In this document: in pieces, positions 1-8,642 of the stretch
How positions within the stretch are numbered: the stretch's first letter is position 1
Layout: each line of letters opens with the position of its first letter
NCBI GenBank assembly: GCA_947164965.1
Contig: CAMUYR010000008.1
Location: forward strand, 1-64,000
DNA length: 64,000 bases
Direction of reading: 5' to 3'
Source: an uncultured Prevotella sp.
GTDB lineage: Bacteria; Bacteroidota; Bacteroidia; Bacteroidales; Bacteroidaceae
Notes under the pieces: model-generated
Databases searched by the model: none
The model's input: the letters and a program-made list of their open reading frames with translations, nothing else
What the model was told of the DNA's origin: nothing
Translations under genes and position numbers: made by a program

Positions 1-48
1 AGCGTCGTGTAGGGAAAGAGTGTAGATCTCGGTGGTCGCCGTATCATT
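1..48. other. Illumina TruSeq adapter sequence (assembly artefact)
   Basis: These bases match the reverse complement of the Illumina TruSeq universal adapter as I remember it; for example AGCGTCGTGTAGGGAAAGAG opens the window and GGTGGTCGCCGTATCATT closes the match. It is followed by a run of A (49-54), as is usual when a read passes the end of the adapter. The kinase reading frame becomes recognisable only after this point. This is not genomic DNA and should be trimmed. Confidence 0.95.
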
Positions 49-54
49 AAAAAA

Positions 55-248
55 TTCCTAAGGAGCACTGTCAAAGAGTGTTTGAACGGTTTGTCAAACT
101 GAATGACTTTATTCAGGGTACGGGACTTGGTCTTTCCATTTGTAAGGCTATCATTGAGAAATGTGGAGGTGAGATAGGTGTTGATAGTGAGGTAGGAAAA
201 GGCTCTACCTTCTGGTTCTGGATACCCACTCCCATCCTCCAGGTATAA
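55..248 (+). CDS. Sensor histidine kinase, C-terminal fragment (5' end lost at contig edge)
   Basis: Only the end of the ATP-binding domain remains. In frame are the F-box/G2 region ([20 protein letters not shown]) and the closing part ([20 protein letters not shown]), which are standard for HATPase_c domains of membrane histidine kinases. The stop codon is at 246-248. An in-frame stop at 48-50 falls at the edge of the adapter sequence and is not a real end. The sensor domain, histidine and any partner regulator lie outside the contig, so the signal cannot be inferred. The next gene is convergent, with its stop 14 bases away. Confidence 0.85.
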
Positions 249-262
249 GATCAGATTATTTG

Positions 263-1735
263 CTAGGACAGCCCCATCTGTCTGGCTTTCTCCATCAAAA
301 GTCCCATCAGTGGCTCGCGTTCGTTTTCTACGCGATTGTCGAGTACGGCATCTTTCAGGTATTGCTTCAGTATTCCCACCTCTTTAGAAGGACGCAGATG
401 AAACATTTCCATAATCTCGTTACCATCGATAACGGGTTGTAAAAGTCGTTTATAGTCCTTTTCCTTCAGGTCAGCCAATTTTTCGCGTACCATCCGGAAG
501 TTCTCTAGGAACATCTTCTTGCGCACCTCGTTTTTCGAAGTGATATCAGCCTCACAGAGTGTCATCAGATCATCGATGTCGTCGCCAGCATCACTCAATA
601 ATCGGCGTACGGCAGAATCAGTAACCTCACTATCGGCTATGACCTGAGGACGCATGTGCAGATCGACCATCTTTTGGACGTATTTCATTTCGGCTCCCAT
701 GGGCAACTTGAGTCTGCGAAAGATGGTAGGCACTTGTTTGGCACCTATAATGTTGTGGTTATGGAAAGTCCAACCGATGCCTGGTTCCCATCGTTTCGAC
801 TTCGTTTTTCCAATATCGTGTAAAAGAGCTCCCCAACGGAGATAAAGCATCGTATTGAAAGTTGTGGGTTCAGCATCAGAGTGTACTGATTGTACTTTCA
901 CCACATTCTCCAACACCTCAAGTGTGTGGTAGAAATTGTTCTTATGTGCCTTGCCGTCACGTTTCTCCACGATATCCAGTGCGGCGAGTTCAGGTAAGAT
1001 GATTTGAAGCAACCCTGAACGCTGCAGATACTCCATGCCGATACTTGGATGTGCAGACATCATGATCTTGTTCAACTCCACCTCAATCCTTTCACCACTT
1101 ACAATCTTGATACGGTCAGCCATGCGTTGCAAAGCCTCAAATGTTTCTTCTTCTATCTGAAAATTCAGTTGGGTAGCAAAGCGGACGCAACGCATCATGC
1201 GTAATGGGTCGTCTGAGAATGTGATTTCCGGATCCAGCGGTGTGGCAATGATACCATCTTCCAAATCGGCAATGCCATTAAAAGGATCGACAAGTTCTCC
1301 GAAGCGTGAACTGTTCAGGCAGATAGCCATCGCATTGATTGTGAAGTCGCGACGATTCTGATCGTCTTCCAATGTTCCGTTCTCAACAATGGGCTTCCTG
1401 GAGTCGTGGCTATAGCTCTCCTTTCGGGCTCCCACAAATTCTACTTCAATCTCTTGGTTCTGTACCCGATATTTGACTTGTGCTGTGCCGAAATTCTTGA
1501 ACACACTCAAGTGTGCTTTCTTACCCAATCCCCGCTTTAGTTCCTCTGCGACACGAATACCACTGCCCACTACGACAACATCAATATCGTTAGAGGGGCG
1601 TTCCAAGAAAATGTCACGTACAAAGCCGCCCACCACATAACATTCCACCCCCAAATTGTCAGCGATGGAAGATATTTGATGAAAGATTTCCTTGTCTAAA
1701 ATCTTAGCTAATGCAGCATCGGAGTACAGTTTCAT
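263..1735 (-). CDS. cca: CCA tRNA nucleotidyltransferase / poly(A) polymerase family protein with HD domain
   Basis: Class II nucleotidyltransferase that, by family, adds or repairs the 3' CCA end of tRNA. The head domain has GGFVRD (about residues 36-41) followed by the metal-binding pair NDIDVVVVG (Asp50 and Asp52). RRDFTINAMA and DPLRMMRCVRFATQL follow, then an HD phosphohydrolase domain with LLHDIGKTKSK. The length of 491 residues fits the HD-containing Bacteroidota type. I chose ATG 1735 (MKLYSDAALAKIL): a TACCTTTG promoter box lies at 1741-1748 on this strand, so the upstream in-frame ATG at 1786 would be outside the transcript. Poly(A) polymerases share the fold, so the exact product (CCA or poly(A)) is inferred. 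Confidence 0.85.
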   Translation of the reverse strand: MKLYSDAALAKILDKEIFHQISSIADNLGVECYVVGGFVRDIFLERPSNDIDVVVVGSGIRVAEELKRGLGKKAHLSVFKNFGTAQVKYRVQNQEIEVEFVGARKESYSHDSRKPIVENGTLEDDQNRRDFTINAMAICLNSSRFGELVDPFNGIADLEDGIIATPLDPEITFSDDPLRMMRCVRFATQLNFQIEEETFEALQRMADRIKIVSGERIEVELNKIMMSAHPSIGMEYLQRSGLLQIILPELAALDIVEKRDGKAHKNNFYHTLEVLENVVKVQSVHSDAEPTTFNTMLYLRWGALLHDIGKTKSKRWEPGIGWTFHNHNIIGAKQVPTIFRRLKLPMGAEMKYVQKMVDLHMRPQVIADSEVTDSAVRRLLSDAGDDIDDLMTLCEADITSKNEVRKKMFLENFRMVREKLADLKEKDYKRLLQPVIDGNEIMEMFHLRPSKEVGILKQYLKDAVLDNRVENEREPLMGLLMEKARQMGLS

Positions 1736-1740
1736 GGGTG

Positions 1741-1772
1741 CAAAGGTACAAATTAGTGAGTGAAATGCCAAA
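1741..1772 (-). promoter_or_regulatory. Promoter of the tRNA nucleotidyltransferase gene, leaderless type
   Basis: On the minus strand TTTG (1772-1769) is followed after 20 bases by TACCTTTG (1748-1741), the Bacteroidota -33/-7 pair. The start codon lies six bases after the box, where transcription should begin. Confidence 0.75.
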
Positions 1773-1803
1773 TAAAAATAGGGCATAATTCATAATTTAT
1801 TTG

Positions 1804-1811
1804 TAACTTTG
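1804..1811 (+). promoter_or_regulatory. -7 promoter box TAACTTTG for the lipoprotein-Nmad1-DoxX-tpiA operon
   Basis: TAACTTTG followed by CA lies nine bases before the ATG at 1820. No convincing TTTG is seen at the -33 position. It is back to back with the promoter of the tRNA nucleotidyltransferase gene. Confidence 0.65.
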
Positions 1812-1819
1812 CACGCGGA

Positions 1820-2128
1820 ATGAAGAAATATATCCTAATATGTGTAATAATAGCAGGGCTTTTGTCAGCCTGTAGCGGTCATGGCAGCAAGGCTCAGAAG
1901 CGGGTAGACGACTATCGGCTGAAGGCGCGGCAGCACTTCTATGAGAGTGAATTATTGAAGGTGCAAGCAGAATTGGCACGTACTGACAGCCTTTTACAGG
2001 AAGCGGAAGCCGACCCGGACACGTTTAATGTGGACAAGCGCATACGTCGTGATTCACTTCGTTTAGAGGCCGATGTACAAGGCGCCCGTATCCGTTATAT
2101 TCACAAAAAGCAGAAAGAATTGCAATAA
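1820..2128 (+). CDS. Small lipoprotein, unknown function
   Basis: A 102-residue protein. It has a clear lipoprotein signal (hydrophobic stretch ending in LLSAC, lipidated Cys at residue 18). The mature part is highly charged and probably helical, with heptad-like spacing of Leu, Ala and charged residues (for example VQAELARTDSLLQEAEADP), suggesting a coiled coil. No catalytic motif is visible. It opens the operon that continues with the Nmad1 protein, DoxX-TIM, SPOR protein and folE. A periplasmic or outer-membrane-anchored structural role is possible, but this is inference. The start is set by the promoter box nine bases upstream. Confidence 0.8.
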   Translation: MKKYILICVIIAGLLSACSGHGSKAQKRVDDYRLKARQHFYESELLKVQAELARTDSLLQEAEADPDTFNVDKRIRRDSLRLEADVQGARIRYIHKKQKELQ

Positions 2129-2154
2129 ATCTTGGTTTTCTCGTAGGAAATTTG

Positions 2155-2162
2155 TAATTTTG
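2155..2162 (+). promoter_or_regulatory. -7 promoter box TAATTTTG before the Nmad1 gene
   Basis: TAATTTTG plus CA lies 11 bases before the ATG at 2173. It is a second, internal promoter that could drive the Nmad1-DoxX-tpiA-folE genes without the lipoprotein gene. Confidence 0.6.
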
Positions 2163-2172
2163 CACACGAATT

Positions 2173-2736
2173 ATGGTTACAACAGAAGATAAGACCAATC
2201 AACAGTTCGAACACACTATTGCAGAATGCCGTTCTCTGTTCGAAAAGAAACTTCACGATTATGGAGCTTCATGGCGTATTTTGCGACCTCAATCGCTTAC
2301 CGACCAATTGTTTATTAAAGCCAAACGTATACGTTCTCTGGAGATTAAAAAAGAGAGTTTGGTAGGCGAGGGCATACGTCCAGAGTTTATAGCACTTATT
2401 AACTATGGTATCGTCGGACTCATCCAAATCTATCATGGTTTCAGCGATACGGTCGACATAGACAATGCTGAGGCGATGCGTCTTTATGATAAATATGCTC
2501 AGGAGGCACTGGAGCTGATGAAGAAAAAGAATCATGACTATGACGAGGCGTGGCGTGGCATGCGTGTCAGTTCCTATACAGACTTCATCTTGACCAAGAT
2601 AGAGCGTGTCAAGGAGATAGAGAACTTGGAGGGTGGCACACTAGTCAGCGAAGGTATTGACGCCAACTATATGGACATCATTAATTATGCTGTGTTTGGA
2701 GTCATCAAGTTGACTGAAGCAGGAGGAAAGGAATAA
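2173..2736 (+). CDS. DUF1599 / nucleotide modification associated domain 1 (Nmad1) protein
   Basis: A 187-residue protein built from two copies of the same motif. The first half has KKLHDYGASWRILRPQSLTD and the second has KKNHDYDEAWRGMRVSSYTD, each followed by K(A/I)xRxxExE and an INYxxxGxI segment. This tandem layout is typical of the DUF1599 family, which Pfam renamed Nmad1 because relatives occur near nucleotide-modification genes. The reaction is not established. In Bacteroidota it commonly sits next to the DoxX protein, tpiA and folE, as here, where the GTG of the next gene begins 15 bases after its stop. It lacks a signal peptide and is probably cytoplasmic. Confidence 0.85.
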   Translation: MVTTEDKTNQQFEHTIAECRSLFEKKLHDYGASWRILRPQSLTDQLFIKAKRIRSLEIKKESLVGEGIRPEFIALINYGIVGLIQIYHGFSDTVDIDNAEAMRLYDKYAQEALELMKKKNHDYDEAWRGMRVSSYTDFILTKIERVKEIENLEGGTLVSEGIDANYMDIINYAVFGVIKLTEAGGKE

Positions 2737-2751
2737 AAAGAGAAGCCTAAG

Positions 2752-4671
2752 GTGAGAAAGACAGCGGTAAACATAGCCCGAATCATATTGGCAGTCACGC
2801 TGATACTGTCGGGATTCGTTAAAGCAGTCGATCCATTGGGCACGCAATATAAGATAGCCGACTATCTGGAGGCAATGCATTTAGGTGCTTATGCGCCAGA
2901 CTTTATGACGCTAGGTGCGTCGGTATTGCTGTCGGCATTGGAATTCATGTTGGGTATCTGCCTGCTTTTTGCCATCCGCCGTAGGTTGGTGAGTATGCTG
3001 GTACTTGTCATGATGTTGGTGATGACACCGCTCACGCTGTGGTTGGCAGTGGCTGACCCTGTGAGCGATTGCGGTTGTTTCGGCGATGCCGTGGTGCTCA
3101 CCAATTGGGAGACTTTTTGGAAGAATGTGGTGCTCTTGCTATTGGCTGTCGTTGTGCGCAGATGGCCTATGGACATGATGCGGTTCATCTCGAGGACCAA
3201 TCAGTGGATAGTCATCAACTATACTGCCATTTTTATATTGGTAGTATCTGGATGGTCACTCTACGACCTGCCCTATTTCGACTTCCGCCCTTACCATGTT
3301 GGTACAGATTTGAGGGCCGGATGGCAGAAGATGATGAATGGTGAGGATTCGCCTTATGCTGACTTCTTCGTGGAGCGTGTAGACAATGGCGAGGATATTA
3401 CCGAGGCATTGTTAGAGGAACCAGACTATGTATTCATGTTGGTTGCTCCCTATCTGGAACAAGCTGATGACAGTCAGTTGGATCGTATCAATGAGGTGGC
3501 AGAATATGCTATTGAGCAGGATTATACCTTCTGCTGCCTAACCTCCAGTGGTCGACAAGGCATTGCTACGTGGCGTGAGTTGACTGGTGCTGAATATGGT
3601 TTTTGCCAGACTGATGGTACGACTCTGAAGACTATGATCCGAAGTAATCCGGGATTGGTTCTCATGAAGGATGGACGTATTATCCGCAAGTGGAGCCATA
3701 ACAGTCTTCCTCGTCAGGAGGAGTTGACAGACCGACTGGAGAATATGGAAATTGGTCAAATGCCTGAGGACTCTGTTCCCAAGAAGATCTTATGGATTGT
3801 CCTGTGGTACGTGCTGCCACTCTTGTTACTTACTGTAGCCGATCGCCTTTGGGCATGGACAAAATGGATTAGAAATAATAATAACCCTTTAAATAAAAAA
3901 GTAGAAAAGATTATGAGAAAGAAAATTGTAGCAGGAAACTGGAAGATGAACATGAATCTCCAGGACGGTATTGCTCTTGCAAAGGAGCTGAACGAGACTT
4001 TGAAGGCTGAGAAGCCAAACTGTGGTGTAGTAATCTGCACTCCATTCATCCACCTCGCTTCTATCGCACAGTTCCTCGATCAGAACATCATCGGTCTGGG
4101 TGCTGAGAACTGCGCTGACAAGGAGAAGGGTGCCTTCACTGGTGAGGTATCTGCAGAGATGGTAAAGAGCACTGGTGCTCAGTACGTTATTCTGGGTCAC
4201 TCAGAGCGTCGTGAGTACTACAAGGAGACTCCAGAGATCCTGAAGGAGAAGGTGCTTCTGGCTCAGAAGAACGATCTGAAGGTTATCTTCTGCATCGGTG
4301 AGAGCCTGGAGGAGCGCGAGGCTGGCAAGCAGAACGAGGTAGTAAAGGCCGAGCTCGAGGGTTCAGTATTCAACCTCTCTGAGGAGGACTTCCGCAAGAT
4401 CGTGATCGCTTATGAGCCAATCTGGGCTATCGGTACCGGTAAGACCGCTACTGCAGAGCAGGCTGAGGAGATCCACGCTTACATCCGTTCAATCATCGCT
4501 GAGAAGTATGGTGCAGCTGTTGCTGACGACACAACTATCCTCTATGGTGGTAGCTGCAAGGCTTCAAACGCTCCTGAGCTGTTTGCTAAGCCTGACATCG
4601 ATGGTGGTCTGATTGGTGGTGCTTCACTGAAGGCTGCTGACTTCAAGGGCATCATCGACGCATTCAAATAA
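2752..4671 (+). CDS. DoxX-family membrane protein fused in frame to triose-phosphate isomerase
   Basis: One uninterrupted frame of 639 codons from GTG 2752. Residues 1-140 form a DoxX/MauE-like four-helix membrane domain with the motif SDCGCFGD after helix 3. A fifth helix (about 150-170), an extracytoplasmic domain (about 175-340, thioredoxin-like in related proteins) and a sixth helix (about 345-368) follow. Six helices put both ends in the cytoplasm. A short Asn/Lys-rich linker (370-387) then runs into a complete triose-phosphate isomerase (388-639). In related genomes, to my knowledge, these are two adjacent genes; here no stop codon separates them. Deleting one A from the A-run before GTAGAA would create a stop (TAG), so a lost stop or a sequence error are both possible. 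The isomerase could also be made alone from ATG 3913. Confidence 0.85.
   Translation: MRKTAVNIARIILAVTLILSGFVKAVDPLGTQYKIADYLEAMHLGAYAPDFMTLGASVLLSALEFMLGICLLFAIRRRLVSMLVLVMMLVMTPLTLWLAVADPVSDCGCFGDAVVLTNWETFWKNVVLLLLAVVVRRWPMDMMRFISRTNQWIVINYTAIFILVVSGWSLYDLPYFDFRPYHVGTDLRAGWQKMMNGEDSPYADFFVERVDNGEDITEALLEEPDYVFMLVAPYLEQADDSQLDRINEVAEYAIEQDYTFCCLTSSGRQGIATWRELTGAEYGFCQTDGTTLKTMIRSNPGLVLMKDGRIIRKWSHNSLPRQEELTDRLENMEIGQMPEDSVPKKILWIVLWYVLPLLLLTVADRLWAWTKWIRNNNNPLNKKVEKIMRKKIVAGNWKMNMNLQDGIALAKELNETLKAEKPNCGVVICTPFIHLASIAQFLDQNIIGLGAENCADKEKGAFTGEVSAEMVKSTGAQYVILGHSERREYYKETPEILKEKVLLAQKNDLKVIFCIGESLEEREAGKQNEVVKAELEGSVFNLSEEDFRKIVIAYEPIWAIGTGKTATAEQAEEIHAYIRSIIAEKYGAAVADDTTILYGGSCKASNAPELFAKPDIDGGLIGGASLKAADFKGIIDAFK
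3913..4671 (+). CDS. tpiA: Triose-phosphate isomerase (internal start; also the C-terminal half of the DoxX fusion)
   Basis: Interconverts glyceraldehyde 3-phosphate and dihydroxyacetone phosphate in glycolysis. Counting from ATG 3913, the protein is 252 residues, a normal length. All catalytic residues are present: Lys11 in AGNWKMN, His96 in ILGHSERRE, Glu168 in [13 protein letters not shown], and the phosphate-binding GGSCKASN and GGLIGGASL near the end. Codon choice looks strongly biased (GAG, AAG, GCT, CTG), as expected of a highly expressed gene, unlike the upstream membrane part. The A-rich stretch just before the ATG could serve as a Bacteroidota-type translation start. It is followed after two bases by the SPOR gene. 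Confidence 0.9.
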   Translation: MRKKIVAGNWKMNMNLQDGIALAKELNETLKAEKPNCGVVICTPFIHLASIAQFLDQNIIGLGAENCADKEKGAFTGEVSAEMVKSTGAQYVILGHSERREYYKETPEILKEKVLLAQKNDLKVIFCIGESLEEREAGKQNEVVKAELEGSVFNLSEEDFRKIVIAYEPIWAIGTGKTATAEQAEEIHAYIRSIIAEKYGAAVADDTTILYGGSCKASNAPELFAKPDIDGGLIGGASLKAADFKGIIDAFK

Positions 4672-4673
4672 TA

Positions 4674-5321
4674 ATGAAACGTATTATCACCATTATGGCT
4701 CTGTGTGCTGGCATTGTTTTCAATGCCAGTGCACAGACTTTTACCCAACGTCTGCAACAGCAACAAGTGGGGCTGGGTACCGTGACCATTAATCAGGATC
4801 CGGAAATTGATCAGTTGGTCAACAGCGAAGTGCTAGGTAAGGTTTCTGCAGGCAACAATGCTAACAAGAATTCCAATACTGCAAATAATAGCACAAACAA
4901 TACAAACAGTACAAATAGCAACACTAAAAATAGTGTCAACAACACTGCCGCCATCAATCCGAAGTCTTCGCATATACAGAACCACCTATCAACAGAGGAG
5001 ACTGACAATCCTCAGGATGAGGGTGCCGATCCTTCGAAGAAGATGATTCGTGGTGGTCATAAAGTGACAGGCTACCGAGTACAGGCCTTTGCTGGCGGTA
5101 ACTCGCGTAAAGATCGCATTCAGGCAGAACAGATAGGCAACAATATCAAAGCCCAATTTGCCAACGTGCCTGTCTATGTCCATTTCTATTCACCCCGTTG
5201 GATTTGTCGTGTAGGCAACTATCGTACCTATGAGGAAGCTCATCAGATGTTAGTTCACCTGCGCAACTTGGGCTATAATCAGGCTTCTATCGTTAAAGGC
5301 AAAATCACCGTACAATACTAA
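4674..5321 (+). CDS. Secreted SPOR-domain protein
   Basis: A 215-residue protein with a signal peptide (residues 1-21, cut near ASAQ-TF). A low-complexity Asn/Thr/Ser stretch follows at about 60-90 and a SPOR-like domain at about 130-215 (GYRVQAFAGGNSRKDRIQAE, then VHFYSPRWICRVGNYRTYEE). SPOR domains bind denuded glycan strands of peptidoglycan, so this is likely a periplasmic or outer-membrane-associated cell-wall protein. It starts two bases after the tpiA stop, and its own stop abuts the folE start, so the three are translated from one message. It matches the SPOR gene found between tpiA and folE in other Bacteroidota. Confidence 0.85.
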   Translation: MKRIITIMALCAGIVFNASAQTFTQRLQQQQVGLGTVTINQDPEIDQLVNSEVLGKVSAGNNANKNSNTANNSTNNTNSTNSNTKNSVNNTAAINPKSSHIQNHLSTEETDNPQDEGADPSKKMIRGGHKVTGYRVQAFAGGNSRKDRIQAEQIGNNIKAQFANVPVYVHFYSPRWICRVGNYRTYEEAHQMLVHLRNLGYNQASIVKGKITVQY

Positions 5322-5903
5322 ATGACAACAGAACCAGAATATAGAGAAGGTCTCGACCAGTTGGCCGCGCACTATAAGGACATCCTCGGTTTACTGGGTG
5401 AAGACCCAGGTCGCGAAGGATTGGAAAAGACTCCCTTGCGAGTAGCTAAGGCTATGCAGGTGCTGACTCGTGGCTACGAGATGGATGCACACGAAGTGTT
5501 GCGCCAAGCACTGTTCAAGGAAGATTATTCGCAGATGGTTATTGTGAAGGACATCGACTTCTTCTCGCTCTGCGAGCATCATATGCTGCCTTTTTATGGT
5601 AAGGCTCATGTGGCCTATATCCCTAACGGTTACATCACGGGTTTGTCGAAGATAGCCCGTGTGGTTGATATCTACAGCCATCGACTGCAAGTACAGGAGC
5701 GCATGACGTTACAAATTAAAGAGTGTATCGAACAAACACTACATCCGCTTGGCGTGATGGTTGTTGTCGAAGCCCGACATATGTGCATGCAAATGAGGGG
5801 CGTAGAGAAGCAAAACAGCATTACAACTACTAGCGATTTCAGTGGTGCTTTTAATCAGGCTAAGACTCGTCAGGAGTTTATGAACCTTTTACATAGTAAA
5901 TAA
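5322..5903 (+). CDS. folE: GTP cyclohydrolase I
   Basis: Converts GTP to dihydroneopterin triphosphate, the first step of folate synthesis. The 193-residue length is normal. The zinc site is visible as Cys and His in [20 protein letters not shown] (about residues 84-87) and the second Cys in [11 protein letters not shown] (about residue 155). [20 protein letters not shown] is the conserved central signature. The ATG begins directly after the stop of the SPOR gene with no spacer, indicating translational coupling. A later folate gene, folB, lies 10 kb downstream in another operon. Confidence 0.97.
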   Translation: MTTEPEYREGLDQLAAHYKDILGLLGEDPGREGLEKTPLRVAKAMQVLTRGYEMDAHEVLRQALFKEDYSQMVIVKDIDFFSLCEHHMLPFYGKAHVAYIPNGYITGLSKIARVVDIYSHRLQVQERMTLQIKECIEQTLHPLGVMVVVEARHMCMQMRGVEKQNSITTTSDFSGAFNQAKTRQEFMNLLHSK

Positions 5904-5932
5904 GAATAAAAACTTTAAAAATAGAATAAAAG

Positions 5933-6508
5933 ATGGATCAGTCAACAAACAGAAGTTCTTACAAGAAGCAGTCTATGGGTTCTGAGTTTGCTCATAGCTG
6001 TCTGGGAAAGGTAATCATTAGCACTGCAGTTATTATTGCTTTGCTTATCATAGCCATTTTTACCGTACCATCAGAAACTGAGATGCGTGCGGAAATGGAG
6101 GATAATATTCGCGAATGTCTACAAGATAATGAGGAGATACGTGGTGACAAGATTGACGAGACGTTCAGCAATATACGCCGCATCTTCACTACTGCCGATA
6201 CTCTCGCCAACGACAAAGAACGTCTGGAGACCTTTCATAAGTTGAATACGTTGGAGGTTTATCGACACACTTTCTTCACTACTGCACATGTTCGTAACAA
6301 CATTTATCCATCAGGTATTCGTGAGGGCATAGGTATCTTTGGTATCGTTATCCCCACAATCAATTACGACGACTTCCTGATGAGTGAAGGTCCTGTGCGT
6401 GGTAAGAATGTAGACCGACTCATACAAGATCAGGCAGTACCCGATGATTATATGGGTGATAATCCACACTTGAAGCCCTATCACTATAAGGGTAATCCTG
6501 ATGATTAA
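5933..6508 (+). CDS. Unknown single-pass membrane protein
   Basis: I do not recognise this 191-residue protein with confidence. It has a polar N-terminal tail, one membrane helix at about residues 27-47 (VIISTAVIIALLIIAIFTVP), then an acidic, mostly helical domain containing an IREC segment and a C-terminal part with IYPSGIREGIGIFGIVIPTI. The topology suggests a cytoplasmic tail and an external domain. DUF4359 is a weak candidate family. It lies 29 bases after folE and 28 before the DUF3857 gene, apparently in the same operon, but the neighbours do not define its role. Confidence 0.75.
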   Translation: MDQSTNRSSYKKQSMGSEFAHSCLGKVIISTAVIIALLIIAIFTVPSETEMRAEMEDNIRECLQDNEEIRGDKIDETFSNIRRIFTTADTLANDKERLETFHKLNTLEVYRHTFFTTAHVRNNIYPSGIREGIGIFGIVIPTINYDDFLMSEGPVRGKNVDRLIQDQAVPDDYMGDNPHLKPYHYKGNPDD

Positions 6509-6536
6509 TCATTTTGCTGATAAAAGCTAAGCAACT

Positions 6537-8558
6537 ATGAAACTAACCTGTTTGAAATTATTCATTTTCCTCATGTGTCCCAGTGCTATAGTTATGGCGC
6601 AGGATGAGGTTAACATGAAGTTTGGAAAACCCACTAAGACCGAACTTCAGATGTCAGTCTACGAACCAGAACCAGAGGCTTCAGCCGTGGTACTTTGTCG
6701 ATTGACAGACGTGGAGTATACTGTGCAGACATCCAGCTTTTTGGTAGACTATCATGAGAAGTGTCGTGTCAAGGTTCTGAAACCAGAAGGTGCGAAATAC
6801 GCTAAGGTAGTCATACCTTATAAGAAGAATATGTCGGTAGGCAATAATATTAGCGGATTGAGAGCCTCGTTCGTGACTATTCCGATGGATAGGGTTAGTG
6901 GTAATTCCTCTTTCCAGGATCAGGATGGCTCAATGTCAGAAGGAGTCTTTGGAACTGAAGGTGATGAGAGCGTGGAGAGCCTCAAGGCTACCGCCTACAA
7001 TCAGGAAGGTAGCAAGGTGGTGAAGACATCCTTGAAGAAGAGTGACATCGTAACGCGGACCATTGACGAACAGCACTATGAGGTGGAGTTTACCGTTCCT
7101 GGTGTGAAGGAAGGCTCTGTCATAGAATACGAATATACTATTCATAGTCAGGTCTTCTGGGAACTGCATGACTGGTTTGCCCAGCGCGACATTCCCGTGG
7201 TCTATGCCAAATTGGATATGAACATTCCTGATTACTTGATTTTTAATATCGAGGAACACGGTATCCAGCGTCTGACATATACCTGTACCGCCGGCACACT
7301 GAAATACAAGGTGGAGAGCGATCCTCTGGCTAACCAGATGTGGGTTAAGACCAACCACTATGTCTTCGTAGGCCGTAACCTGATCAGTATGCCGAAGGAT
7401 GACTATGTATGGAATGTAGAGGATTATTGCGCAGGTATTACTGCCGAACTGAAGCAGTATCGCCTGCGTGGCATGTCGGCCATGGAGTTTGCCTTGACAT
7501 GGGATCAGATTGATGCGATGGTCCTTGCTTCTGATGATTTAGGGATACATCTGAATGATTGCAGTCCATTGGTTAACGAAGTGAAAGATGCGAAGATTGA
7601 AACTGTTGCCGATATGAAGGAACGTGTGGCTGCTGTATATAATCTGGTGATGAGTAAGGTGAAGTGGAACGGCAAATACAATCTGAGCCCTGTTGCTACT
7701 TCTGAGACGCTCAAAAAAGGTTCTGGTACGAATGCAGACATCAACCTGCTACTTATCCAGACCCTTCATGACGCGGGACTCACTGCTGCTCCTGTTTTGC
7801 TACGTACGCGCAATGAAGGTCTGCTGCCCTACAACTTTCCCTCTATTAGTAAACTCTCCACTTTTATTGTCGGAGTGGTGCTGCCCAGTGGAGATAGGGT
7901 ATTCCTTGATGCTTCTTCCAAGGATGGTTTTCTGAACGTACTGGCAGAACCTCTGTTGGTAGAGAAAGCACGACTAGTGATGAAGAACAAGAGCGCATGG
8001 GTTGATCTCCAGCGTGAGTCCAAGTCGCAGAAGAACACTATTATAGAGGGTAAGATAGCTGCCGATGGCCTCTTTACGGGTAAGATGACTACCCGCTATG
8101 AAGGTTTGGCAGCCATGAAGTATCGTCAAGAGAAGGGGGTCAGTGCTTTTGCCCCTGATGCTACCGAGTCGACAGATTTTAGTGTACAGGGTAAAGTGTC
8201 CGATGGGGAAATCACTTTTTGTCCTTATCCCCAGACCGTAGTCAGCAATCCTTTCAAGGCTGCATCACGTAAGGTCCCTGTTGAATTCTCAAGTCTGAGC
8301 TCTGATCGTATTGTTATTAACATAGTACTTCCAGAGGGCTACACGCTTAAGAGTGAACCTAAAAATACCATCATTACCTCTCCCGACAAGGGTATTGATG
8401 CCCGTTTCTTCTTCATGCCAGGAGAAAACCAGATTCAGATGACGTGCCAGATCAACGTTAATAAAATTGTACATTCCGAAAAAAGCTATACAGACCTCCG
8501 GACAATTTTCGATATGATTTCGAGATTTACTTCCGAAGAACTGACAATCAGCAAGTAA
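6537..8558 (+). CDS. DUF3857 / transglutaminase-like secreted protein
   Basis: A 673-residue exported protein (signal peptide 1-21 ending VMAQ). The N-terminal half is a DUF3857 beta domain (about 55-270) and the middle has a transglutaminase-like region (about 330-440) with VKWNGKYNLSPVATSETLKK. Where active transglutaminases have the catalytic Cys, this protein reads KGSGTNADINLLL (about residues 393-405), so the nucleophile is missing, as in many Bacteroidota members of the family. It is therefore more likely a binding or structural periplasmic protein than an enzyme. It ends the operon and is followed by a strong terminator. Confidence 0.85.
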   Translation: MKLTCLKLFIFLMCPSAIVMAQDEVNMKFGKPTKTELQMSVYEPEPEASAVVLCRLTDVEYTVQTSSFLVDYHEKCRVKVLKPEGAKYAKVVIPYKKNMSVGNNISGLRASFVTIPMDRVSGNSSFQDQDGSMSEGVFGTEGDESVESLKATAYNQEGSKVVKTSLKKSDIVTRTIDEQHYEVEFTVPGVKEGSVIEYEYTIHSQVFWELHDWFAQRDIPVVYAKLDMNIPDYLIFNIEEHGIQRLTYTCTAGTLKYKVESDPLANQMWVKTNHYVFVGRNLISMPKDDYVWNVEDYCAGITAELKQYRLRGMSAMEFALTWDQIDAMVLASDDLGIHLNDCSPLVNEVKDAKIETVADMKERVAAVYNLVMSKVKWNGKYNLSPVATSETLKKGSGTNADINLLLIQTLHDAGLTAAPVLLRTRNEGLLPYNFPSISKLSTFIVGVVLPSGDRVFLDASSKDGFLNVLAEPLLVEKARLVMKNKSAWVDLQRESKSQKNTIIEGKIAADGLFTGKMTTRYEGLAAMKYRQEKGVSAFAPDATESTDFSVQGKVSDGEITFCPYPQTVVSNPFKAASRKVPVEFSSLSSDRIVINIVLPEGYTLKSEPKNTIITSPDKGIDARFFFMPGENQIQMTCQINVNKIVHSEKSYTDLRTIFDMISRFTSEELTISK

Positions 8559-8581
8559 AGGATATCTTAAATGTGAAACAA

Positions 8582-8626
8582 CCGCCCTTCGCTCGTCATT
8601 GACGTAACGAAGGGCGGAATTTTTTT
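8582..8626. terminator. Bidirectional intrinsic terminator between the DUF3857 gene and alaS
   Basis: A perfect 10-base stem, CCGCCCTTCG (8582-8591) with CGAAGGGCGG (8608-8617), is followed by a T-run at 8619-8626. The 16-base loop holds a smaller CGTCA/TGACG stem. It lies between two convergent genes. Only the plus-strand side has a clear long T tract. Confidence 0.85.
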
Positions 8627-8642
8627 AATATTTCTCTATTAA

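Noticed and set aside
6537..8558. Active transglutaminase
   Set aside because: The catalytic Cys position reads KGSGTNADINLL with no Cys, so enzymatic cross-linking is not supported.
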